From assembly GCF_044904605.1 (NCBI RefSeq), contig NZ_JADIKI010000023.1, forward strand, positions 2,108,001 through 2,172,000: a DNA stretch of 64,000 nt. The letters are read 5' to 3'. A program made the position numbers and the translations under genes. Source of the DNA: Dyella_B humi. GTDB lineage: Bacteria > Pseudomonadota > Gammaproteobacteria > Xanthomonadales > Rhodanobacteraceae. Below are positions 29,813 to 38,138 of this stretch, piece by piece. The first letter of the stretch is position 1, and every line of letters begins with the position of its first letter. The notes beneath the pieces were generated by a model. It saw nothing but the letters and a program-made list of their open reading frames with translations. It was not told the DNA's origin and searched no databases.

Positions 29813-29994
29813 ATAACCCCAAGACGCTTCGTGGTTATGACCAACGAACATCTCAATTCACCAGACGCTTGTCACTCGTTTACCCTTTATCTCACGTGAG
29901 ATCCGTCTCACGAGAAGAGTTAAAAACCGGCTATCTATGGTCGGACTCTTCAAAGTTGCGGAGCCGGCGCTAAAAAGCGCTGCTCCCACCCCTT

Positions 29995-30110
29995 CCCTGG
30001 CGGCTATAGCGCTGTGGCCCCACCCGATCCCATCCCGAACTCGGAAGTGAAACGCAGCTGCGCCGATGGTAGTGTGGCATTGCCCATGCAAGAGTAGGTC
30101 ACCGCCAGGG
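29995..30110 (+). rRNA. rrf: 5S ribosomal RNA
   Basis: About 116 nt closed by CCCTGGCGG/CCGCCAGGG, with the internal CCGAACTCGGAAGTGAAAC typical of bacterial 5S. Confidence 0.96.
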
Positions 30111-30121
30111 GCTTTATCCTT

Positions 30122-30153
30122 AAAACGCCTTCCCGAGATCGGGAAGGCGTTTT
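30122..30153 (+). terminator. Intrinsic terminator of the rRNA operon
   Basis: AAAACGCCTTCCC (30122-30134), loop GAGATC, GGGAAGGCGTTTT (30141-30153): a 13-bp perfect stem ending in T4 after the 5S gene. Confidence 0.92.
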
Positions 30154-30439
30154 GCTTTACAGCGATGGCAGCATGCGGCGCATCGATCACGGGCTTCGGT
30201 GCCCGCTTGGTGGATCAAACGCCGACGTAGGCGTGCTGCAGATGGTCATCGTGCTAGTTCTCGGTGTTGAGCATCCAGCCGTCGCTCTGTATGGCCAGTG
30301 CGAACTCCGTTGCATAACGCGAGCAGAATGAACCAGCTGTGCTCGTGCTAGTTCTGGCCTGATCGCGCGCCATTCGATCGTGAAGGAAAGCTGCCAGCGC
30401 CAGTGGGCTGCACAGCAGTGCATGCGACATCTGCCGCCG
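30154..30439. other. Gene-free stretch with a 13-bp direct repeat
   Basis: No gene is supported here. TCGTGCTAGTTCT occurs at 30249-30261 and again at 30343-30355 in the same orientation, 94 bp apart. The right part, from about 30369, may still belong to the decayed cysteine synthase copy, since GATCGTG and GAAGG match the start of the corresponding coding segment. Confidence 0.5.
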
Positions 30440-30625
30440 ATGTCAGACAAGAGACAGTGTGACGCTGCTCGCAGCCGGGAGGTCGATGACGGAAAAGCGT
30501 ATCCACTATTCCTCTGCTGTTCCGTTTTCTGGCGTCAATGCTTGAGGTCCACGTTGCCCATGCTTACTGCGAAAGCTTGAACGAGCAGACGCCGGACAGC
30601 GCCTGGTTCGGCAATGCGGATGATT
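30440..30625 (+). pseudogene. Decayed fragment of a cysteine synthase gene, inverted relative to the intact copy
   Basis: On the plus strand, 30547-30614 reads VHVAHAYCESLNEQTPDSAWFG, matching VHIARAYCESLNEQAPGSAWFG of the intact gene, whose DNA is at 31210-31277 on the minus strand. By eye the 68 bp differ at 7 positions. Upstream, AVPF lies in another frame, so there is at least one small indel. Further up, MSDKRQ followed by DAAR aligns loosely with MPDTQSREKIDALR. A stop follows after DDLPRVPR at about 30643. No ribosome binding site or full domain remains. Confidence 0.75.
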
Positions 30626-30641
30626 TGCCACGCGTACCTCG

Positions 30642-31658
30642 TTAGCCGCCGAAGGACTGCTGCAGCCACTCCGGTACAGGAATACCTTTCTCGCGCAGGA
30701 AGGGCGGATTAAACAGCTTGGCCTGATAACGGGTGCCAGCGTCGGCCAGTACTGTCACGATGGTATGCCCTGGTCCAAGCGCCTTCGCCAGTCGAATGGC
30801 TCCGGCCAGGTTGACGCCGCTGGAGCCACCGATGCACCAGCCTTCCTCATGCAGCAGTTGATGCAGCAGCGGCACGGACTCCTGATCCGGAATCGACCAA
30901 GCCATGTTGATGGGCGCATCCTGGAAATTCGCCGTGATACGACTGGAACCAATCCCCTCGCTGATCGAACCGCCTTCCGCGACGAGTTCGCCGCAATTGA
31001 TGTAGTTGGCCAGCGCCGAGCCGGTGGGATCGGACAGTGCGATCGTCACTACGGGCTTGCGTGCCTTCAGCGCCCGCCCGACGCCCGCCAGGGTGCCGCC
31101 CGTGCCGGCCGAGCAGACGAAGCCGTCGATCCTACCTTCAGTCTGCTCCCAGATCTCGACCGCAGTGGTCGTCTCGTGCCAGTCTCGGTTGGCGGTATTG
31201 TCAAACTGGTTGCCAAACCAGGCGCTGCCCGGCGCCTGCTCGTTCAGGCTTTCGCAGTAAGCACGGGCGATGTGGACGTAGTGTTTCGGATCCTTGAATG
31301 GCACTGCCGGTACCAGCCGGACTTCGGCGCCAGCCACGCGCAGGGCGTCAATCTTTTCTCGGCTTTGCGTATCCGGCATGAAGATCACTGTGCGATAGCC
31401 GCGGCTCGCGCCGATCAGTGCCATGCCGATGCCGGTGTTCCCCGCGGTGCCTTCCACGATCGTGCCGGCGGGGCGCAGCAACCCTTTCTGTTCGGCATCC
31501 AGGATCAGCCCCAGCGCCGTACGGTCCTTGATCGATCCGCCCGGATTGAGGAATTCGGCCTTGCCGAGCACCTCGCAGCCGGTCAGCTCCGAGGCATGGC
31601 GAAGGCGCAGCAAAGGGGTATGGCCAACGGCCGAGGAAAGATCGGGCTTTATGCTCAT
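30642..31658 (-). CDS. cysK: Cysteine synthase (O-acetylserine sulfhydrylase family)
   Basis: 338-aa fold-type II PLP enzyme making cysteine from O-acetylserine and sulfide. The PLP lysine is K44 in PGGSIKDRTALG, the cofactor phosphate loop is GTAGNTGIG (70-78) with a later SAGTGGTLAGVG loop, and the C-terminal SSGVN also fits. It is longer than the E. coli CysK core and resembles the CysK2/CBS-like group, so O-phosphoserine or cystathionine beta-synthase activity is an alternative. The gene is divergent from the SAM-riboswitch met operon, in keeping with sulfur metabolism. No strong ribosome binding site is seen. Confidence 0.88.
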   Translation of the reverse strand: MSIKPDLSSAVGHTPLLRLRHASELTGCEVLGKAEFLNPGGSIKDRTALGLILDAEQKGLLRPAGTIVEGTAGNTGIGMALIGASRGYRTVIFMPDTQSREKIDALRVAGAEVRLVPAVPFKDPKHYVHIARAYCESLNEQAPGSAWFGNQFDNTANRDWHETTTAVEIWEQTEGRIDGFVCSAGTGGTLAGVGRALKARKPVVTIALSDPTGSALANYINCGELVAEGGSISEGIGSSRITANFQDAPINMAWSIPDQESVPLLHQLLHEEGWCIGGSSGVNLAGAIRLAKALGPGHTIVTVLADAGTRYQAKLFNPPFLREKGIPVPEWLQQSFGG

Positions 31659-31749
31659 GCGGGCAGTGTTACCGGCTGGAGTGGCGTGGGTGTGAGGATA
31701 CAGCGAGTCCGCCAGCCTGCCACCGGCCTACCCAGGACGATGCCCGGTG

Positions 31750-31770
31750 CATATGGTCATTTCCCATATG
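31750..31770. promoter_or_regulatory. Inverted repeat in the cysK-met divergent region
   Basis: CATATGG (31750-31756) and CCATATG (31764-31770) with a 7-nt spacer; a third half-site CCATAT follows at 31775. It lies about 90 bp upstream of the cysK start and could be its operator. Confidence 0.4.
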
Positions 31771-31802
31771 GGCTCCATATCCGATTCTTTTGAGCTGTTT
31801 TT

Positions 31803-31822
31803 ACGTTTAGACGTCTAAACGT
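31803..31822. promoter_or_regulatory. 20-bp perfect palindrome with met-box-like core
   Basis: ACGTTTAGACGTCTAAACGT is self-complementary. It contains AGACGTCT, identical to the consensus MetJ 8-mer of enteric bacteria, directly followed by a second related 8-mer AAACGTCC. It ends 3 bp before the -35 box of the met promoter. A 15/16 match to 31811-31826 recurs at 48128-48143. Confidence 0.6.
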
Positions 31823-31825
31823 CCA

Positions 31826-31854
31826 TTGACGGTCAAAAATACCGTCTGTATAGT
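31826..31854 (+). promoter_or_regulatory. Sigma-70 promoter of the met operon
   Basis: TTGACG (31826-31831), 17-bp spacer, TATAGT (31849-31854). The start site would be near 31861, the first base of the riboswitch. Confidence 0.8.
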
Positions 31855-31861
31855 CGATTCC

Positions 31862-31975
31862 ACTCATCGAGACCGGCTGAGGGACAGGCCCTTTGAAGCC
31901 GGGGCAACCTACAGGATCAACCCTGTAACGGTGCCAACTCCTGCGGGGCGCTTAGGCGTCAACCGGTAGATGGGA
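31862..31975 (+). ncRNA. SAM-I (S-box) riboswitch
   Basis: The conserved SAM-I core is visible: GACCGGCTGAGGGACAGGCC, then TTTGAAGCCGGGGCAACC, then GGTGCCAACTCCTGC. A P1 closing stem joins CATC at 31865 with GATG at 31972. It begins at the predicted transcription start and precedes metX. SAM-I elements repress methionine synthesis genes when S-adenosylmethionine is plentiful. A Xanthomonas SAM-I riboswitch on a met operon has been reported to sense uncharged initiator tRNA too; whether this one does is unknown. Confidence 0.93.
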
Positions 31976-32025
31976 TGTCGTCAAAACCATGCGATGCATG
32001 GCTAATCCGACGGCAACTCTTCAAT

Positions 32026-32057
32026 GGTTCTCCGCAGGGCGATGCATACGGAGAACC
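32026..32057 (+). promoter_or_regulatory. Ribosome-binding-site sequestering hairpin (riboswitch expression platform)
   Basis: GGTTCTCCG (32026-32034) pairs perfectly with CGGAGAACC (32049-32057) around a 14-nt loop. The right arm contains the metX Shine-Dalgarno GGAGA (32050-32054). With no T-tract, control would be at translation. A second small hairpin CCATGC-GAT-GCATGG (31987-32001) lies between it and the aptamer. Confidence 0.7.
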
Positions 32058-32061
32058 GAAG

Positions 32062-33099
32062 ATGCCTCACCTCGCCAATTCCTCACTCGACGATCGTCCC
32101 ACTGCCGTGGTCGTGCCCTTGCATTCGCGCAGCACGCTTACCGGACAGCGCAGCTCACGTCGTCTCGCACTGCAGCCCAAGTACGGTCACGGCATCGGCC
32201 ATGTGGACGTGCGCTATCAGTGGACGGGCGCGGCGGATGCACCCACGATCATCGTGCAGGGCGGCATCTCTGCGGATCGCCACGTGGCCGGCACCGAGCA
32301 AGGGCAGCCAGGTTGGTGGTCCGAACTGGTGGGACAGGGGCAGGCTATCGATCTGGCGTATTACCGCGTACTCAGCATCGACTGGCTGACGCCGACCGAT
32401 TTCGAGAACAGCCCACGCGCTATTTCTAGCGCAGATCAAGCCGATGCGTTGGCCGCGCTGGTCGATGCGCTTGGCATTGGTCGTGTTGCAGCGTTCGTTG
32501 GTTCTTCTTATGGCGCAATGACTGCGCTCGCCTTTGCTGCGCGCCATCCGGACAAACTAGAGAAACTGGTGTTGCTCGCCGGTGCGCATCGCGCGCACCC
32601 AATGGCCACTGCGCAGCGCGCGATCCAGCGCCAGATCCTGCGCCTGGGCCAGGCTTCTGGTCAGATCGAAGAGGCACTGTCCCTCGCGCGCCAGTTGGCG
32701 ATGACCACTTATCGCGGTAGCGAAGAATTCGCGCGCCGCTTTGCAAGCACACCCGACTACCGCGAAGGCCGTTTCCATTTCCCGGTCGAAGATTATCTGG
32801 AACATGCCGGCCGCCGTTTCGTCGAGCGCTTCGACCTGGAACGTTTTCTTGCGTTGTCCGAATCCATCGATTTGCACGACGTCGCGCCGGAAGCGATCAG
32901 CACGCCCGCTACCCTGATCGGTTTTCCCTCCGATCGCCTAGTGCCTCTGGCCGATCTGTGCGAACTGCAGCGCCGCCTGCGCGGCTCCGCCACGCTGGAA
33001 GTCGTCGATTCGCCCTATGGCCACGATGCCTTCCTGAAAGAAACCAACAAACTGGCGCCGCTGCTGCGCCAGGCCGTCCCCTGTCGTTGTGGAGCCTGA
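32062..33099 (+). CDS. metX: Homoserine O-acyltransferase (MetX type)
   Basis: 345-aa alpha/beta-hydrolase fold enzyme that activates homoserine by acyl transfer from succinyl- or acetyl-CoA. The catalytic triad is Ser149 (FVGSSYGAM), Asp291 (FPSDRLVP) and His321 (YGHDAFL). In Xanthomonadales this clade is annotated as homoserine O-succinyltransferase, which I think likely, but the acyl donor is not proven by sequence. ATG 32062 follows GGAGA by 7 nt. An in-frame ATG at 31975 overlaps the riboswitch end and is rejected. It is the first gene of metX-metB-hom, 3 nt before metB. Confidence 0.9.
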   Translation: MPHLANSSLDDRPTAVVVPLHSRSTLTGQRSSRRLALQPKYGHGIGHVDVRYQWTGAADAPTIIVQGGISADRHVAGTEQGQPGWWSELVGQGQAIDLAYYRVLSIDWLTPTDFENSPRAISSADQADALAALVDALGIGRVAAFVGSSYGAMTALAFAARHPDKLEKLVLLAGAHRAHPMATAQRAIQRQILRLGQASGQIEEALSLARQLAMTTYRGSEEFARRFASTPDYREGRFHFPVEDYLEHAGRRFVERFDLERFLALSESIDLHDVAPEAISTPATLIGFPSDRLVPLADLCELQRRLRGSATLEVVDSPYGHDAFLKETNKLAPLLRQAVPCRCGA

Positions 33100-33102
33100 G
33101 CC

Positions 33103-34311
33103 ATGTGCGCCGATATCGTGAAGGAAATCACCTCCAGCACCCGCGCCGTACGCGCCGGCATCGAATCGGATACGCAGCACGGCGCGGTCGTGCCGCCGCT
33201 GCATCTTTCCACCAACTACAGCTTCACCGGTTTGGGCGGCAAGCGCGCCTATGACTATTCGCGCAGCGGTAATCCCACGCGCGATTTGCTCGGCAATGCG
33301 CTGGCAGAACTTGAGCAAGGTGCCGGTGCCGTCGTAACGGCCAGTGGCATGGCTGCCGTAGCGTTGGCGTTGGAACTGGTTCCTGCCGGCGCGACGGTGC
33401 TTGCTGCGCACGATTGCTACGGTGGCACCTGGCGCTTGCTCGATGCGTGGGCGAAGAAGGGGCGTTTCAGCGTTCGCTTCGTCGATCTCACCGATAACCA
33501 CGCACTCGCCGAGGGCCTGGCCTTGAAGCCCGCGCTGGTATGGGTGGAAACGCCATCGAACCCGTTGTTGCGCATCACCGACATTCGCCACGTGGCGCAT
33601 GCAGCGCATGCCGTTGGCGCCCTGGTCGTGGTGGACAACACCTTCCTCTCGCCCGCGCTGCAACAGCCGCTTGTGCTGGGCGCAGACGTGGTTGTGCATT
33701 CCACCACCAAGTACATCAATGGTCATAGCGACGTGGTCGGCGGTGCGGTCGTGGCGCGCGACGCGGCGGTGGCCGAACAATTGAAGTGGTGGGGTAATTG
33801 CAACGGCCTTACCGGCGCGCCGTTCGATAGTTTTCTCACCTTGCGCGGCTTGCGCACGCTCGGCGTACGCCTGCGTCAGCATCAGGAAAACGCGGAGCGC
33901 ATTGCAACCCATCTGGATCAGCATGCGGCCGTGCGCAAGGTGTATTACCCGGGCCTGGAGCATCACGTCGGGCATGCCCTGGCCGCGCGTCAGCAGCAAG
34001 GCTTCGGCGGCATGCTGAGTTTCGAACTGCACGGTGATGTTCCGCAGATCGAAGCCTTTGTGGATGAACTGCATTTCTTTTCGCTGGCCGAATCGCTCGG
34101 TGGCGTGGAAAGCCTGGTCGCGCATCCCGCATCGATGACGCATGCGGCGATGGCGCCGGAAGCGCGCCGCACTGCCGGCATTGCCGATACGCTGCTGCGC
34201 CTGTCGATCGGCATCGAGGATGGCGATGATCTGCTGCGCGATCTCGATGCGGGCCTGCAGCGCGCCTTGGCCGTGACCGAAAACGCTTCGAAACGCCGGG
34301 TGATTGCATGA
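33103..34311 (+). CDS. metB: Cystathionine gamma-synthase / sulfhydrylase
   Basis: 402-aa Cys/Met-metabolism PLP enzyme. It joins acylhomoserine with cysteine to form cystathionine (or with sulfide to form homocysteine). The PLP lysine is K203 in HSTTKYINGHSDVVGG; YSRSGNPTRDLL and the Ser-Gly-Met-Ala segment near residue 85 are family motifs. The C-terminal ESLGGVESLVAHPASMTH is typical of this family. It overlaps the next gene as ATGA, indicating translational coupling. MetZ-type activity is the main alternative. Confidence 0.92.
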   Translation: MCADIVKEITSSTRAVRAGIESDTQHGAVVPPLHLSTNYSFTGLGGKRAYDYSRSGNPTRDLLGNALAELEQGAGAVVTASGMAAVALALELVPAGATVLAAHDCYGGTWRLLDAWAKKGRFSVRFVDLTDNHALAEGLALKPALVWVETPSNPLLRITDIRHVAHAAHAVGALVVVDNTFLSPALQQPLVLGADVVVHSTTKYINGHSDVVGGAVVARDAAVAEQLKWWGNCNGLTGAPFDSFLTLRGLRTLGVRLRQHQENAERIATHLDQHAAVRKVYYPGLEHHVGHALAARQQQGFGGMLSFELHGDVPQIEAFVDELHFFSLAESLGGVESLVAHPASMTHAAMAPEARRTAGIADTLLRLSIGIEDGDDLLRDLDAGLQRALAVTENASKRRVIA

Positions 34312-35393
34312 GTGCGGTGTTGGCCGAAGCTTCCGTTTCCAAAAACACTGCATTAGCACCGCAGGAAGTCGCATTGGTATTGCTCGGCACCGGCGTGGTG
34401 GGCGGCGCGTTTCTCAAATTGTTGTGCACACCGGTGGCGAAACGCCTGCATCTGGTGGGCGCAGCCAACTCGCGCAAGCAGCAGATCGAGCCCGTGCAGC
34501 TGGCCGCGCGCGATCTACGCGAACGCTTGAAGCGCGAAGGTTCGGCACGCGACGATGCCGCGCTGTTGTCGGCACTCGATGCGCATCACGCCACGCTGAA
34601 AGTCATCGTCGACGCCACCGCATCTGGCGAGTTGGCTTCGCGTCATGCGGATTGGCTGGCTCGCGGCTATCACGTCGTCACCGCCAACAAGTCGCTGGCC
34701 GGCGGGCATCTTTCAGGTTGGCGCACGTTGCAGGTCGCACGTGCGGCGGGTGGTCGCTATGGCGATTCCGCCACCGTGGGCGCGGGCTTGCCGGTGCTTT
34801 CCACGCTGCGCCGCCTGTGCGATTGCGGCGACGCGTTGCTCACGTTGGAAGGCGTGTTTTCCGGTTCGCTTTCCTATCTCTTCAATCAGTATGACGGCAG
34901 CCGTCCGTTTTCAGAGCTGCTGCGCGACGCGCGCAAGCTGGGTTATACCGAGCCGGATCCGCGTGCCGATCTTTCCGGCGAAGACGTTGCGCGCAAGCTG
35001 TTGATCCTCGCCCGCAACGCCGGTTTCGCGCTGGGCAACGACGAGGTGGTCGTGGAAAGCCTGGTACCGGAAAGCCTGCGTGATATTTCCACCGAAGCGT
35101 TTCTGGAACGCCTCGAAGAACTGGATGAGCCATTGGCTGCTTTGCATGAAGCGGCGCGTGCGCGTGGCCAGGTGCTGCGCTTCCTCGCAAGGCTCAATCA
35201 GCGCGGCCGCGCGCGAGTAGGTATCACGGAAGTGCCGCTGACGCATCCTGCTGCGCGCTTGTACGGCACCGACAATCAATTCGCGCTGACTACCACGCGC
35301 TATCACACGCAACCGCTGGTGATCCAAGGTCCGGGCGCCGGCCCCGACGTGACGGCCCAGGCATTGCTGGGCGACATTCTGGCGTTGGGTTGA
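34308..35393 (+). CDS. hom: Homoserine dehydrogenase (monofunctional, ThrA/MetL C-domain type)
   Basis: 361-aa NAD(P)H-dependent enzyme reducing aspartate semialdehyde to homoserine. VLLGTGVVGGAFL (23-35) is the nucleotide-binding loop and VVTANKSLAGG carries the active-site lysine region. EPDPRADLSGEDVARKLLILAR is the catalytic-domain signature. There is no C-terminal ACT domain and no aspartokinase part. It therefore resembles the homoserine dehydrogenase half of the enteric bifunctional enzymes. Being last in an operon that consumes homoserine for methionine suggests it serves that branch. Confidence 0.9.
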   Translation: MSAVLAEASVSKNTALAPQEVALVLLGTGVVGGAFLKLLCTPVAKRLHLVGAANSRKQQIEPVQLAARDLRERLKREGSARDDAALLSALDAHHATLKVIVDATASGELASRHADWLARGYHVVTANKSLAGGHLSGWRTLQVARAAGGRYGDSATVGAGLPVLSTLRRLCDCGDALLTLEGVFSGSLSYLFNQYDGSRPFSELLRDARKLGYTEPDPRADLSGEDVARKLLILARNAGFALGNDEVVVESLVPESLRDISTEAFLERLEELDEPLAALHEAARARGQVLRFLARLNQRGRARVGITEVPLTHPAARLYGTDNQFALTTTRYHTQPLVIQGPGAGPDVTAQALLGDILALG

Positions 35394-35406
35394 CGCGCCT
35401 CGCGCG

Positions 35407-37068
35407 TTAGCTGCGAACGATACGTTCGGCCGTTTCCTCATCCGGCGGCACCAGTGGCAGATCCGGATGCGTGTGAGCGGTATCGCGCGCCGCTTCTACC
35501 GCCGGCGTGCGCCAGCCGGACTTCACGCCCCACAGATAAAACACCAGTCCGATCACCGCGACGACAACCAAGTCGGCACCGTACGACAGATAGCCGTGAC
35601 CACCGAACGTGGTACTACCTGCCCACGACACGAACGCCACGACAGGCAGGTAGATGATCAGCCACCACGCGCCCTTCAAGTGCCGTCCGAAATCATGCCA
35701 GCCGGATTTCGCCTGGTAATACAGATATACAGGTAGCGCCACCACCATCAGCAGAATGATCTCGCCGGTCAGAGGCCATTTCGCCCAGTACAAAAGTTCC
35801 GTCGCCATGATGAAGGCGACGCCGGCCAGCACGGGCAGTCCCCTTACACGCAAGGGGCGATGCAGTTCCGTAGCAGTACGGCGCAGCGTCATCACGCTCA
35901 CCGGGCCGGTGAGATAGGAAATGATCGTGGCCACCGAGATCACCGCCGCCAGCGTGCCCCAGCCGCGGAAGAAGAACAGAAACAGAAACGACACCACCAG
36001 GTTGAACCACATCGCCGGGCGCGGCACGCCCCACTTCGGATGCACGAGGCCGAGGATTTTCGGCAGCGTACCGTTGCGCTCCATGCCGTAGATCATGCGC
36101 GCGGTGGTGGCAGTGTAGGTCATGCCTGTGCCGCTTGGGCTGATGAAGGCATCCACATAGAGCAGCATCGCCAGCCAATGCAGGTTGACGATAATGGCCA
36201 GTTCCGCGAACGGCGAACGGAAGTTGATGCCGTGCCAGCCTGCCTTGGCCAGCAGATCCGGTGGCACGGCGCCGAGATAGGCCACCTGCAGAATCACGTA
36301 GATCACGGTCGCCAGCAGGATCGAGCCCACCACGGCGAACGGAATGCTGCGACCCGGATTGCGCGCTTCGCCGGCGAGATTCACCGGGCTCTGGAAACCG
36401 TTGAAGCTGAAGACGATACCCGCGGTGGCCACTGCGGTGAGCACAGCGGGAAAGTCGATGGCGTGACTGCCACCATGGATGCCCACCGAGAAATTCTCCG
36501 GATGGAAACCGCTGGCGATCAGCGCCAGGCCGGTTGCCGCCGGCACCACCAGCTTGAACGCAGTGATTGCCGTGTTGGAGTGTGCGAACAGCTTCACGCT
36601 CCAGAAGTTAAGCAGGAAATAGATGATCACAAGCACGGCGGCGATGCCGAGGCCGGCGTGGCTCAGCTCGCCCACGCCATCGGTCACGTGATACAGATCC
36701 TGCGCCCACGCCCATGGCCACGAGGCCATGTACTGCACCGAGGCTTCCGCTTCCACCGGAATCACCGACACGATCGCGATCCAATTCGCCCACGCGGCGA
36801 TGAAACCGACCAGCGAGCCGTGCGAATAATGGCCGTAACGCACCATGCCGCCGGATTCAGGGAACATCGCGCCTAGTTCCGCATAAGTAAGCGCGATGGT
36901 CATGATAATCGCTGCGCCCAGCACCCATGCCCAAATCGCGCCCGGACCGGCCAAGCCGGCCGCCTTCCATGCGCCGAACAGCCAGCCCGAGCCGATGATC
37001 GAACCTAAGCCCGTAAGCATGAGAGCAAACGGGCCTACGTCGCGGCGGATCGCGTTGGAAGAAGACAT
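35407..37068 (-). CDS. APC-superfamily amino acid permease
   Basis: 553-aa inner-membrane transporter with about 12-14 transmembrane segments. The first segment GLGSIIGSGWLFG is the substrate-binding unwound helix motif of the APC family (GSxIGSG). Substrate is not evident; glutamate/aspartate-type and broad-range permeases share this layout. The soluble C-terminus (about 515-553) is acidic. AGGGAG precedes the ATG. It is convergent with hom and divergent from metF. Confidence 0.88.
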   Translation of the reverse strand: MSSSNAIRRDVGPFALMLTGLGSIIGSGWLFGAWKAAGLAGPGAIWAWVLGAAIIMTIALTYAELGAMFPESGGMVRYGHYSHGSLVGFIAAWANWIAIVSVIPVEAEASVQYMASWPWAWAQDLYHVTDGVGELSHAGLGIAAVLVIIYFLLNFWSVKLFAHSNTAITAFKLVVPAATGLALIASGFHPENFSVGIHGGSHAIDFPAVLTAVATAGIVFSFNGFQSPVNLAGEARNPGRSIPFAVVGSILLATVIYVILQVAYLGAVPPDLLAKAGWHGINFRSPFAELAIIVNLHWLAMLLYVDAFISPSGTGMTYTATTARMIYGMERNGTLPKILGLVHPKWGVPRPAMWFNLVVSFLFLFFFRGWGTLAAVISVATIISYLTGPVSVMTLRRTATELHRPLRVRGLPVLAGVAFIMATELLYWAKWPLTGEIILLMVVALPVYLYYQAKSGWHDFGRHLKGAWWLIIYLPVVAFVSWAGSTTFGGHGYLSYGADLVVVAVIGLVFYLWGVKSGWRTPAVEAARDTAHTHPDLPLVPPDEETAERIVRS

Positions 37069-37221
37069 CGAGCACTCCCTGAAGCCAGACGAATGGCGCC
37101 CTACGGGCGACACAATCCGGCGATGATGACAGACCGGCATATGCAGTGTCAGCCCGTGGCAGGGCGGGGTACCTGTACCGGAAGTTGCCCGTCGGCATGC
37201 AGGCGCACGGCTGATTACGTC

Positions 37222-37253
37222 ATATATCTTTTCATCTCGACTAAGAGATATAT
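37222..37253. promoter_or_regulatory. Operator-like inverted repeat upstream of metF
   Basis: ATATATCT (37222-37229) and AGATATAT (37246-37253), 16 nt apart, about 30 bp before the metF ATG in an otherwise GC-rich gap. An ArsR-family regulator of the methyl cycle such as SahR is a reasonable guess but no regulator gene is adjacent. Confidence 0.55.
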
Positions 37254-37282
37254 ACTGGACATCCTGACGCAAGGACCTAGCC

Positions 37283-38107
37283 ATGCCGGCCATCAGCTTC
37301 GAATTCTTCCCGCCCAAAACCGACGAACAGCGTACCCAGCTCGATAAGACGGCAAAGGAACTGAAGGCGCTCAAGCCGGAGTACGTGTCCGTCACCTTCG
37401 GCGCAGGCGGCTCCACCCTGAGCTACACCAGCGAAACCGTGGCGCGGCTGCATCGGCAGCATGGGCTGGAGGTGGCGCCGCACCTGTCGTGCATGGGCGG
37501 CACCCGCCAGGAAATCGCCGAGCTGCTCGATGCGTATCGAGCCGCCGGTTATCGGCGCATCGTGGCGCTGCGCGGCGACCTGCCTTCAGGTATGGCTTCG
37601 CCGGGTGATTTCCGTTACGCCGCGGAACTGGTGCGCTTCATTCGCGAATACAGCGGCGGTCACTTCCACATCGAAGTGGCAGCCTATCCGGAAATGCATC
37701 CGCAGGCGGAAGACGTGCAAACCGATCTGCTTCACTTCAAAGCCAAGATCGACGCTGGCGCGAATGGTGCGATCACGCAGTACTTCTTCAATGCCGACGC
37801 GTACTTCCGCTTCGTCGACGACGTGCACCGTCTGGGTGTCACGGTGCCGATCGTGCCGGGCATCATGCCGATTTCCAATTACGCGCAACTCAAGCGTTTC
37901 TCCGATGCCTGCGGCGCGGAAATTCCCCGCTGGATCGCCAAGCGCATGCAGGCGTATTACGACGATGTGGAATCCATCCGTGCGATGGGCGCGGAAGTGG
38001 TGGCGCAACTGTGCCGTCGCTTGTTGGAAGGCGGTGCGCCAGCGTTGCACTTCTACACGCTGAACCGTGCGAAAGCGACACGCGCAGTGCTTGATCAACT
38101 GCACTGA
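37283..38107 (+). CDS. metF: 5,10-methylenetetrahydrofolate reductase
   Basis: 274-aa FAD enzyme supplying methyl-THF for methionine synthesis. The N-terminus ISFEFFPPKTDEQ is the family start with the catalytic Glu. YVSVTFGAGGS, ALRGDLP and EVAAYPEMHP (the flavin/folate site) and FITQYFF-like GAITQYFFNAD follow. Length matches bacterial MetF. AAGGA lies 7 nt before the ATG. Confidence 0.96.
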   Translation: MPAISFEFFPPKTDEQRTQLDKTAKELKALKPEYVSVTFGAGGSTLSYTSETVARLHRQHGLEVAPHLSCMGGTRQEIAELLDAYRAAGYRRIVALRGDLPSGMASPGDFRYAAELVRFIREYSGGHFHIEVAAYPEMHPQAEDVQTDLLHFKAKIDAGANGAITQYFFNADAYFRFVDDVHRLGVTVPIVPGIMPISNYAQLKRFSDACGAEIPRWIAKRMQAYYDDVESIRAMGAEVVAQLCRRLLEGGAPALHFYTLNRAKATRAVLDQLH

Positions 38108-38138
38108 TGCATCGCGCGCATCGGGCTATGCTTGCTCG

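Noticed and set aside
31975..32061. Upstream in-frame ATG at 31975 for metX
   Set aside because: It overlaps the riboswitch P1 stem and lacks a ribosome binding site; ATG 32062 has GGAGA and matches the family length.
33103..34374. Long opposite-strand frame (478 codons) across metB
   Set aside because: His/Arg/Gln-rich shadow of a well-supported gene; high GC makes long antisense frames common here.
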